Assembly: GCF_033118175.1 (NCBI RefSeq)
Contig: NC_083697.1
Coordinates: 23,286,001 to 23,350,000, forward strand
Origin: Dama dama
Lineage: Eukaryota; Chordata; Mammalia; Artiodactyla; Cervidae
Length of the DNA stretch: 64,000 bases
Reading direction: 5' to 3'
In this document: positions 26,501-38,500 of the stretch, in pieces
Layout: every line of letters starts with the position of its first letter
Position numbering within the stretch: the first letter of the stretch is position 1
Made by a program: the position numbers and the translations under genes
Notes under the pieces: generated by a model
What the model was told of the DNA's origin: nothing
Databases searched by the model: none
Seen by the model: the letters and a program-made list of their open reading frames with translations, nothing else

Positions 26501-29500
26501 AAAGAGATTTTAATTTTAGGGAGAGAGTTTGCTGATTGGGTAAATGAGACAACACTCTCCTACAGGGATGTCAGTTCCCTGATACATGACCAAACCCAAC
26601 AGGTCAGAGTTTTCTGTTTCTCTTCCATGAGTAACAAAGCCTCTGCCTCCAGAAAACAAACAAAAGAAGCATTAGGTGCTGAGTATGCAAGTAGGAGCTA
26701 CAAACTACTGAATTGCTCCACATAAGAGGGCGTGAAGCTGAATTCCCAGTATGGCTGAGGAAGGTGGGAAGGAAGAGGAAGGTGAGGTGGAAGCAGAAGA
26801 GAGGGGAAGGCAGCGAGATGAGCAAAGTCTGAGTGCTCTGTGATGACACAGCTTTCAGAACACCAGTTATTCAATCCTAAGCTCACGAAAGGCCTGAGAA
26901 GAGGGAATTTCCTGAGGCAGCTGGTGAAGAACCACTGGTCTGGAGCAAAACAGAGAAGACATACAGATGCAAGAACTTGAGCACGGGACCCAAGAGTGGG
27001 TCCTGGACCTGCATAGTGGGTGAAACTGGGACTTGAAGCAAGTTTAATTACATGTCTGAGGAACACGGAGCCACCACCGACATCTTTAGTCCAACAAAAC
27101 AACAACTAAATCTTAATCCTTTAAACCTGAGAGAGGGTAAGCATTTAATCTGCCCCTAAACACTGCATAGAATAAAAGCTAAACCCCATGGAAGCTCAAG
27201 AAATTTGCTCTGTGTCCCAGGACCAGAAGTAAAAAACTTAAGATTAGATTGGAGGTTTCCTAATAAGCCACTTCCTTATTTTATACAAAAATTAAAGACA
27301 AAACAAACCCAATAAATACGAATGAATTCTTTAGACACAAGTTATTCAAATAGAAGGAACACAAGATAGGGAATTGGAAGACCTGGGTTCTAATCTCACA
27401 TCTGCCTCTTTGCAGCATTTTGTTTCTGAAAAATGTACTTTCCCTCTCTGAGTGTATTTCATCTATCAAGAATGGCTCTCTTGGCTGCTTTCAACTAAAA
27501 CATCACCCTCGGGACTTCCCCTGCTGTCCAGTGGTTAAGACTCTTGCTTCCTCTCTGCAGGGGGCATGGGTTTGATCCCTGGTCAGAGAAATAAGATCCC
27601 CCATATAAGATAATAATAAGAAATAAGATCCCCCCATCTTATCAATGATAATATCATTCAAGTTGACTAAGTCCTATTGATTTTATATTTAACTTGCTCT
27701 ATTAATTACTGAATGAGGAGTATTGAAATCTCCAACCATAATCGTGGATTTGTCTGTTTCTCTTTGCAGTTCTATCAGTTTTTGTTTACATATTTTGAAG
27801 CTCTATTATTAGATACATTAAAATTTAGAATTTCTATGTCCTCTTGATGAGCTGACCCCATTGTCATTATGAAGTGATCTTCCATATTCCTAGTAATGAT
27901 CTTTGCTTTGAAACCTACTTTGTCTGAAATCAATAGGGGGTGCTAGTGGAAAAGAACCCACCTGCCAATGCAGGACACTTAAGAGAGGTTCAATCCCCGG
28001 GTCAGGAAGATCCCTTGGAGGAAGACATGGCAACCCAATCCAGTATTCATGCCTGGAGAATCCTATGGACAGAGGAGCCTGGAGGGCTACAGTTCATAGG
28101 GTTGCAAAGAGTCAAACAAGAATAAAACAACTTAGCATAAACTCAACTAGTGCTAATAATCTTGTAGGCAAAATCTTTTTTGTCAGCATTTCTCTGTAAG
28201 GTCAGCACTGTTATTATTTCAAAAGTAGACAAGACATTACCCGCCCCTCCCTCCCAAAATACTGTGAATCTATATCTTTCATGATCATAGATGCAAAATT
28301 TCTAAGCAAAATGTTAGCAAATCAAATCTAATAATAGTTTTCGATGTGCAGTTGGTTAATTCTGCCAATGTGGAACCCTCAGATACAAAGGACTGACTAC
28401 ATGGAACTTGAGCATCTCTGGATTTTGGTATCCCTGGGAGTCCTGGATTCAATCCCCTGTGGATACCTAGCAACAATTTTATGTAAAAACAGTAGCTAAT
28501 CATAACCAGATGGCCTTTATACCAGGAACTCAGGCTTAGTTTAGTATTTGCGAGTCGATCAATGCAATTTTCCACATCAGCAGATTAAAAAAGAAAAGCC
28601 ATATGATCATATCAATTTATGCATAAAAAACATTTGACAGAATGTGCTTCCCTGGTGGCTCAGTTGGTAAAGAATCCACCTGTAATGTGGGAGATGGGGT
28701 TCAATTCCTGGATCAGGAAGATCCCCTGGAGAAGGAAATAGACTCCACTCCACTCCAGTATTCTCGCCTGGAGAATCCCATGGACAGAGGAGCCTGGTGG
28801 GTTACAGTCCATGGGGTTGCAAAGAATCAGACACAACTTAGCAACTAAACCACCACCATATATGTATATGTTGTCCTATTCTGTGAGTGCTTCTGCGTAG
28901 GGAAAAGCAGATGTTGGAGTGAGTCTGTAAGGTAAATGATAACACACACAGGTTCTGAAAGGGTCTTGGAGGAACTTGAGATGACATGATAAATTACACA
29001 ACTGGCATTGTCCCAGCTGCTCCTCACCCTTCACTGAGGCACATGGGGTGACGGAAGGAGCAGATGAAAGAGGGGCGATAACCGAATAGGTGGAAACATT
29101 TATAATGACTGGGTCCCCGTACTCACAGGCACAACTGTTGGAGCCTCTATCCTCCAGGCAACCACTCTCCCCCTGACAGAGTCCTGGCTCAGTGCTTTTC
29201 CTTGGCAGCCGTGGACGTTCTGCTCATTCTCAGCATCCTGCGCCTTTCAGGGGACTCCTCCCGCCTTCACTGACCCCAGGCTATCCCTCTATTTTTCAAT
29301 TCTATTTTAAGCTGACCCGCGAAACGTGGACATGTGACTGCTGGGTCAGTGTCTCTGCCATCTTCTTCCTGGGTTTCCGTCTCTTTTCCTACCACTGCCT
29401 TTTGCCAAAGCTGAGACAAAGAGCTGTCTCTTGCCCCAGAGTTATTGGTCTTTTCCAGTTTTCCAGCAGAGAAGACTTGCTGTCTCTAGCTCTCACCAGG

Positions 29501-32500
29501 CCTGTACGGGCTTCACATTTCCATATCAACTTAATATATGTTATTTGCTTCTCCTGTATTCATTCATTCCTCCAATGTAGATGTACTGAACAATTATTAT
29601 GTGTAAGATACAGTTCCTAGGCAATGTGGAAAGAGGAGTAAGCAAGAGAAACCAAGTTCATATTCTGGTGCTGGAGAGGGGGTGGGAAATCAGGGCACCA
29701 GATAAAATATAAAATGCCCAACCAAATTTGAATTTCATATAAACAGCCCATCATTTTTCATGTTCTATGTCTATTCGATATTTAAGATACATTTAATTAA
29801 AAACTCTTCTCTTTGTTGTTTATCCAGAATTAAAATTTAACTGGTGTCTTATATTTTTATTTCCTAAATCTGGAAATCCTAGTGGGGGAAACAGAAAAGA
29901 AAAAAATTTATCTCAGGTGGTAATTAGTGCAGTAGAGGAAGCAAAGTCAGATATAGGTGGACATCAGGAGTGGTGGGAGTGGGGCTGGAATTCTGGACAA
30001 CCCCTGTAATAAGAGACAGTTGTCCCAAGGATAAGAAGGTGAGACTCAGTCCCTGGATATCAGAGGGAAGATGGTCCACAGGAGAGAAGACCAAATGCAA
30101 AGACCCTGGGCGGCTCCTGCTTAGTATCTGGGAACGAAGAGTTCAGTGTGGCTGGGGTGGCAGAAGGGGAGGTCGGAGAAACAGCAGAGCCAGACCTTGG
30201 CTGGGACCCTCACCCTGAGTGCGATGCGACAGCCTTGGCGAGAATGAAGGGATAGAATTTATAAGCTTGCCTTGTTTTTCGGAGACTGTTTGAGGTGGGT
30301 GGGTGGCCTGGAGCTGGCTTAGGAGATTGCTAGTCAGTCTCTACCCCCACGCTGGCTGTGGCTCTCCCAGCCCCTTGGCAGCCTCTGCTTCAGATCCGCC
30401 CTCTGCTCTCGACCCCTCACACACTACCCACCTTGGCAGAGTCCGGTGATCGATTTTAACACCACGGTGGGCATCTCCATTCTGAAGTCTCGCTGTACAT
30501 TGACTTGCTTGAATACGGATGTGCTCATTCTCTGCTTTTAAAGGCATTTTGTTTATCATGCCTTATAATAATTACAGGGTTTTATAGTTTAAACCAATGC
30601 TGTTTGATAGAAACATAAAACAAGCTCCAAATAAAAGCCATAAATGTAAATATGAATTTTTAGTAGCCACATTTTTTAAAGTGTCTGAAAAGGATTTATT
30701 TAGAGCATGAATGACACTTTAAAGTTAGGGGTAGGAGTCTTATTTTTTATTTTTGTGCGGTAAAATGATACATTTCTAGAAATTTCAAGGTAAAATATGT
30801 TGGTCATTCCCTGGTGGCTCAGATGGTAAAGCATCTGCCTACAATGCGGGAGACCCAGGTTCAATCCCTGGGTTGGGAAGATCTCCTGGAGAAGGTAATG
30901 GCAACCCACTCTAGTATTCTTGCCTGGAAAATCCCATAGACGGAGGAGCCTAGGAAGCTACAGTCCATGGGGTCGCAAAGAGTCGGACATGACAGAGCGA
31001 CTTCACTTCACTTATGTTCACCCAAGTTTGTGTTCATCCTCGCTTGCATTAAGGACTAGTGTGGAAGACTAAACTAAATGGAATTACTTGCCTGCTTAGT
31101 CATGCCCAACTCTTTGCAACTCCATGTGCTCCCAGCTCCCCTATCCATGGAATTTTTTCCAAGCAAGAATACTGAAGTGGTTTGCCATTTCCTCCCCTGA
31201 GAACTCTTTCCAACCCAAGGATCAACCCACATCTCCTGCATCTCTTGCATTGCAGGCGGACTCTTTACCACTGAACCATCAGGGAAGCCTCTAGAGAAAG
31301 AGAATAAATAGGAATGGAGAACAGAAACCCCATTTTCCTGGCTCTTTCCCAGATAGTTCTAGCTGGAAGTCCCCGTGGGCACTTCACTGCCTTCAGAGAA
31401 TCCTCCTCTACCAAGGGTTATCTACCCAATAGCTGCCAAAGCTTCTCAAGCCCTGAAGCCTCGCAAAAGGTTGCCCCCCTGCCCACCATGACTGCCTGCA
31501 GGAGGGGAAAATCCAGCGGCCACTGAGATCCTTCTGTGAACTGTCACTGTCAGGAGGAAAGACCCAGTCCATCCAGTGTTTTAAAGAGGTATCAGTGACC
31601 AATGCTGTCCAGTTTTAGCCTTTATTACACATATGCACCAACCACACCAACTCCAGAGGTGGGAGAACAACCTTAAGACTGACACCATGTTTTGCTCAAT
31701 ATCGCTCCTTTCATTTGCTGCCGGGGCATCTTCTGTGCGGCAGCCCCGCCTCCTTCTCTGCATGGAGTGTGTTCCGAGACCCAAGTGGATGCCAGAAACT
31801 GAGGGGGGCACTCAGCGCTACGCATACTAGTTTTTTTTTCCTATATTTGCATGCCTGTGATGAAGTTTAATGTAGAAATTAGGTACAAAAGAGACTATCT
31901 GAACTGCTCACATTTGTGGCCATTATTAAGTAAAATGGGCTTCCCTTGTGGCTCAGACAGTAAGAATATGCCTGCAATGTGGGAAACCCAGGATCAAGCC
32001 CTGGGTCGGGAAGATCCTCTGGGGAAGGGGATGGCTACCCACTCCAGAATTCTTGCCTGGAAAATTCTATGGGCAGAGGAGCCTGGCAGGCTTCAGTCCA
32101 TGGGGTTGCAAAGAGTTGGGCATGGCAGAGCAAATATTGAGTAAGGATTACTCGAACACAAGCACTGTGATGCCCTGACAGTCGATCTGATCACCTAGCC
32201 TGGCTACTAAGTGACTAGCCGGCAGGATATGCTGGACAAAGGGATAATTGATGTCCTGGGTGGGATGGAGCAGGCTGACACCAGATTTTAGCATGCTACT
32301 CAAAACAGCACCCAGTTTAGAACTTACTGTTTGTTTCTAGAATTTTCCTTTTGATATTTTCAGACCTTAATTGACCATGGATAACTGATACCTTGGGTAG
32401 CTCAGTGGTAAAGAACCCGCCTGCCAATGCAGGCATAAGAAACATTAGTTCAATCCCTGGGTCAGGAAGATCCCCTGAAGAAGGAAATGATGACCCACTC

Positions 32501-35500
32501 CAGTATTCTTGCTTGAAAAATCCCATGGGCAGAGGAGCCTGGAAGGCTACAGTCCATGGGGTTGCAAAGAGTTGGACACGACTTAGTGACTAAACAATTG
32601 AAAATAAAGAAAACAAACCTAAGGATAAGGGGGGCAATTGCAGTTATTTTCGTCTTCTGTTTAGATGAGCTCTTTCTGAAAATGTAGTACTTAAAGGAAA
32701 CAAATATATATTGACAAGGTGAATGTAAAATTATACTATGCTAAAAATTTTAAGCTATGACTCATTTCAAATTCCAATTGTGATTGAAGTGACAGGGAGC
32801 GGTATTACTACTAAATGACCTGTTTCTCTTTAGCACTCAGTTTTGTAAGGAAACTACATTCCTTTCTACCTTCAAGTATTCTTTCAAATTGCCCCTGAAT
32901 AGCTGTACCTGAAATAATTGTAAAAGCCTTGAGTGATGTTAGAGTGTCTGGTTTAAAAAGAAAGAAAGTAGTGTCATCCTTCTCAAAAGTCAGTTCAACT
33001 TATTTTTAGCTTAAATGCACAAATTGTCATTTGGGAGTAATGCACTGGGAATTTTAAGTATAATAAAGAAAAATCCATCAATCTGCCTGTAGTTAAGATG
33101 TTAGCTGCTCTTTTTGTTTATTACTATCTTTATAATGTCCTTAGTACTTGTGAATATGAGATGCATTCAGAAACAGATGAATAGATTATCCAATAAACAC
33201 GAACATATTTCTCCACATGCACACACACACATACACATAAAACCTAATTTCTATTTATTTGGTCTATACTTTTCTGATATATTTCTCTGTATATGTCCTT
33301 TTTTTTACTGTATTATGTACAACAGTCAAGTAATATAACTGTAACTATTTGAGGAGACCTCATGAGATTAATAATATTCTGTCCTGATATGCTAGAAGAT
33401 ACCAATACACTATATGATGTATGCTTTATTCTTCATTAAGAATTTCCTTTGATTTCTATTTATTATGCCTCTTTATGAGGAAAACTTTGCTCAAAGAAAA
33501 AAGTTCCATCTCAATTAGATATCCTTTTAAGTTATTTAAGTAGAGGTCTCTTTTCTCACTCAAAAATGAGCTCTCTGGGCACAGGCACCTGTCATGTCTA
33601 TTTCATCCTTGTATCCCAGGAAACACTCTGCTCAGAGTAAAACATGTAGTAAATCTTCACTAAATGTTAACTGAGTGAATTGATGACTTCCAGAATCCCA
33701 CTGCTTGGCCTTGGTACTCAAAATTCTACAATGTTTCATCTGTAACATTACTTTACCACAACTTGGAAACTAAATTTGAACAATAATAGAATGTTTCATA
33801 ACCTCCTAATCTGAATTTGGGTGTATTTTTATTATAACTTTTTAGAAAGGTAAAATGCTATGAGTCACTTTTCCTTCTTTTTGTCTTGCCTTGCTTCATT
33901 CAGGAAACAGCCTTATTCACTTTTTAGCTTTAAAATCTTGCTGGATACCTATTTAACCTTACATGGGATAAATGTAGAATTGAACTTCAGGAAGTTCTTA
34001 TTTGTACTCATTAAAATAGCCACAAAAGTAATTAAAATTATGACATACAGTGCTGATGAAGTTGGGAAAAAGTAACAGAGCGGGTGCCTGGAAAAGCAGA
34101 TAAAGCTCAGATCCTGTTTGGAAAGCAACTTGGAAATATTTACATAGATGTTTAATTTATCTTTAAGAGCAAAAATTGGAAACAACGTTAAGTATTCAAC
34201 AGTTTGGGGCAGATTAAACAAATGATCAGACCTGACTTTGATAGATGATAAACAATTTATAAGACGCAAATACTGTGTAAAACCAAACATGCAGTATAAA
34301 ACAATAAAAAAATCAGTACATCAAACTATGTAATAAGCTTTACAATTGCTTGAAATATGTAAGCATAGATTTAAGAGACTAGAAGGAAACAGGACAAAAT
34401 GGAAACAGTTATAGAGTGATGGGATTATGGATGAAATGTTTTGTTTCCTTTTACGTTAAAAGATTATTTTAACAAAACATAAAATCAAAGGAAAAAAAGG
34501 ATCAAGTTTTAGTCCCTCGATGTTCATATTTTAAGAAGGATGTTATGCAGATACCTAAGCAGCGTTTGTCTCCCTTGCTTCAAAATCTCAGCATGTATTT
34601 CGTCTGGTTCCAGGGGCTTAACCATTTAAAAAAATAGTAATTCTGGCTACCATAGTTTTTCTTTGAAAGTCTAAACAGAGTTTGTATTGTTCCCTGGCAG
34701 CATTTCTTGTTTGCATTAAACCATGAGTTATGATATTAGTGCATCCTGTTATAGATTCTTTGAAGAAGCAGACTCCGTAGCTCTTTTTATGGTTACATGG
34801 TAAATGAGAGTCCTCTTTAGGGGTGTATTCAATTTCCAATGGACTTCTTACCCTTGTGTGTGTTCAGTCACTCAGTTGTGTCTGACTCTTTGTGACCCCA
34901 TGGACTGTGATCTGCCAGACTCCTCTGTCCATGGAATTTTCCAGGCAAGAATACTGAAGCAAGTTTCCATCTCCTCCTCCAGGGGATCTTCTATACTTAC
35001 CCTTGGTTATGTACAAAGGGCATATCAAAATTTTCTTATAATGGCCATCGTTATTCTAAGTCAACATTTTTGCCATTTTATCAAGGAAAATGCAAATGAT
35101 TCCAGTGTAACTTTGTAGAGGAAGCAGAATTTCTTCCATGAGTTAAGATTTTAGCAATTACAGTACAATAACCCAGTATAATTGTAAAACATTTTTTGCC
35201 CTTTTATTTTTGTGTATGGTGTTAGAAAGTGTTCTAGTTTCATTCTTTTACAAGTGGTTGACCAGTTTTCCCAGCACTACTTGTTAAAGAGGTTGTCTTC
35301 CCTTGCCTCCTTTGTCGAAGATAAGGTGTCCACAGGTTCGTGGAAGATACTATAAGCTACACGTTGCCTAGTTTATCTGGTAGGTGTACAAAATCATCTT
35401 TAAGTAAGTTACATTTAGTCCAGGTTTGTATACATTCTGGAGGTCATTTAATAACCAAATGATAATGAGGATAGAAATATTCATCACCAGCCCTCCCAAT

Positions 35501-38500
35501 CTCTAGATGCATTCATTCACCAATGCATAATTGTATTAAGAGCACAACCTCTTAAGGCAGAGTTGTGTAAATCTGGGAAAATTACTTTACCTTTCTGTGC
35601 CTTAGTTTCTTCATCTATTAAGGAGAAATAAAGATAGTACTTATCTCGTAGAAATTTGTGAGAATGTGAGAGTTGGACTGTGAAGAAAGCTGAGCGCCGA
35701 AGAATTGATGCTTTTGAACTGTGGTGTTGGAGAAGACTCTTGAGAGCCCCTTGGACTGCAAGGAGATCGAACCAGTCCATCCTAAAGGAGATCAGTCCTG
35801 GGTGTTCATTGGAAGGACTGATACTGAAGCTGAAACTCCAGTACTTTGGCCACCTCATGCGAAGAGTTGACTCATTGGAAAAGACCCTGATGCTGGGAGG
35901 GATTGGGGGCAGGAGGAGAAGGGGACGACAGAGCATGAGATGGCTGGATGGCATCACCGACTCAATGGGCATGGGTTTGGGTAAACTCCAGGAGTTGGTG
36001 ATGGACAGGGAGGCCTGGCGTGCTGCGATTCATGGGGTCACAAAGAGTCGGACATGACTGAGCGACTGAACTGAACTGAACTGAAGTGAGTTAATGAATG
36101 TAAAATTCCTGGCACTTAAAAAATGTTACCATTTTACTAGGGTATGTGTTTTTGAAGGTAACAGCACAGATATTAAAATGTCACAATTTCTGCCCTTCAG
36201 GCAGCTTAGAAGTGAAAGTGAAAGTCATTCAGTCCTGTCTGACTCTTTGCGACTGCATGGACTATACAGTCCATGGAATTCTCCAGGCCAGAATACTGAA
36301 GTGGGTAGCCTTTCCCTTCTCCAGGGGATCTTCCCAACCCAGGGATCAAAGCCAGGTGTCCCGCATTGCAGGCAGATTCTCTACCAGCTGAGCCACAAGG
36401 GAAGCCTAAGTATACTGGAGTGGGTAGCCTATCCCTTCTCCAGTGGATCTTCCTGACCTAGGTATTTAACCGGGGTCTCCTGCATTGCAGGCGGATTCTT
36501 TACCAACTAAGCTATCAGGAAAGTCCTAAGTCAGGCAGCTTAGAGAACATTCTTAAAAAAACAACTAAATTTGCTATGAACCTAAAACTGCTCTAAAAAA
36601 TAGTCAACTTTAAAAAAAAAACAACTAAGGCGCAACTTTTTAACCCTCAGTGGAAAGAAACTTGCCCAGTAGTTGAAGCATGTAATAAATGACTTGGGAA
36701 TGTTTTTAAATGAAATTCTAGTTGCTGTAAGTTTAAGCTTCATGGAAATAACAAAAGCCACACTGCTTTTTGTCTTCTCCCAGTTTTATTGAGTTACAAT
36801 TGACATATGACACTGAATTAGTTTTAAGTGTATACCATAATGATTTGATATGTGTATATGTTGTATAATGATTACCACAATAAGTTTGGTTAACATCCAT
36901 CATCTCACATAGTTACATTTTTCTTCCTTGTGATGAGAGCTTTTAAGACCTACTCTCTTAACAACTTTCAAATATACCATAGAGTATTGTTAACTGCAGT
37001 CATCATACAGAATATTTTTCCTTTGCTTCTGAACACTTGAAAAGATTTTTCCTTTTCCTCTTTGGAAAACAATTGTTGGTTCAGAGTCTAGAAAGACTGA
37101 GATACCTCATTATCTTTCTGAAATGTGTAATCTTTCTAGCTAGTAGCCATCATCATTTTCTCAAATACCTGTCACTCAATATGACAATGAAAACCGCAAG
37201 CCTGAATGTTTATTTTTATCATCTTTACAGTGAAACTGGGAAGAGAAATCAAAGCCATTTTTATTTTTGTGTCAGATATGTCTAAATGAATTAAGTAGAT
37301 GGGTGTATGGAGGAGGACATGGCAGCCCACTCCAGTACTCTTGCCTGGAAAATCCCATGGACAGAGGGGCCTGGTAGGCTGAGTCCATGGAGTCGCGAAG
37401 AGTCAGACACAACTGAGCAACTTCACTTTCACTTTTCACTTTCATGCATTGGAGAGGGAAATGGCAACACACTCCAGTATTCTTGCCTGGAGAGTCCCAG
37501 GGACAGAGCGGCCTGGTGGGCTGCCGTCTATGAGGTCGCACAGAGTCGGACACGACTAACGCAACTTAGTAGCAGCAACAGCAGATGCGTGTGTGCTTTA
37601 AGATTTAGGTTCGGAGATGCTCGTTTTCCTTAATTCTAATAAATACAATGATTTAGGCTCTGTTTTCCTGAGCTGAGAAATCACTTGAAAATTCTCCATC
37701 AAGTCTTAAATTTTCAGACGTCTTTTACTCATTCATCAAATGTTTACTTGATGTACCTAGCACCATGCTAGATATTCATTTCCCCTGGTAATTTGCTTTT
37801 GCTTTCTTAGTGAAGAAAAGACTGAATGCAAGAAAATTAGCCCTCTCGTATCCCTGGTCCATAGCACATAAAAGTTTGGCCCAAACAAGCTAACTTGTAT
37901 AACTAGTTTAACATACTATGTACTTCTCGAGTATTATTGGATGGTTGGTTATATCTGGCTAACAGTCTGTATAATGTGTATAATGTGTTGATTTTGTATG
38001 TTTTACTTAGTAGTATCTTTTTTTTTTTTTTTTAATTTTGAGGGTGAACCCGGGTTACCTGGAGCAGTAGGACAGAATGGAATACCAGGGCTAAAGGTTG
38101 GTACAAAGAAAACCAAGCAGAATCATTTGAGGCATGATTTTTCATGAGATTTTAAGCTGTTACAATTTTTTATATCCCACTGGTTTTACTTGGATGGAAT
38201 CTTTTGTCAATAGTAAAATATGTTATAGTATAAAACGTTGTGACTAAAGAATAAATGGTGTTCATGATTCTCATTACATTAAAAACACAGAGTGTAGGAT
38301 ATGATTGTCTAAACTTTGACTTCTGGGATACTTAACATGAGAAAACCTGTATTTCAAGTATGACTATTGTCATTTTACCATTTGATGAGTGTATTAAAAC
38401 ATAGGTCACGTCCACACTACCAACATTTGCATAACTTTTATAAGACATACTAAAGAAAATGTTTACAGTGCCACTGTGACTTTTCCTCAAGATTTGGCCA

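Larger units (their letters stand above)
15631..38042 (+). other. COL25A1 giant intron, 22.4 kb
   Basis: Holds most of the retroposons of the window, listed separately. I recognise nothing in 15640-16480, 17300-18550, 18770-19410, 19730-21050, 22040-22670, 25010-27360 (apart from a GC-rich patch near 25690-26140), 31300-31760, 32610-33950 or 37590-38020. Ancient repeat remnants I cannot name occur near 22680-22990 and in 29560-30300, where a 'growth-from-AT to purine-rich' segment is split by a MITE. Confidence 0.8.

Noticed and set aside
29192..29620. 142-codon + frame in a GC-richer segment.
   Set aside because: No recognisable domain, no splice context in phase with COL25A1, and the 3' part runs into an ancient repeat.
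35680..36057. KKAERRRIDAF... frame as a host gene.
   Set aside because: It is the C-terminal part of the BovB RTE reverse-transcriptase frame, 5'-truncated and without the polymerase domain.
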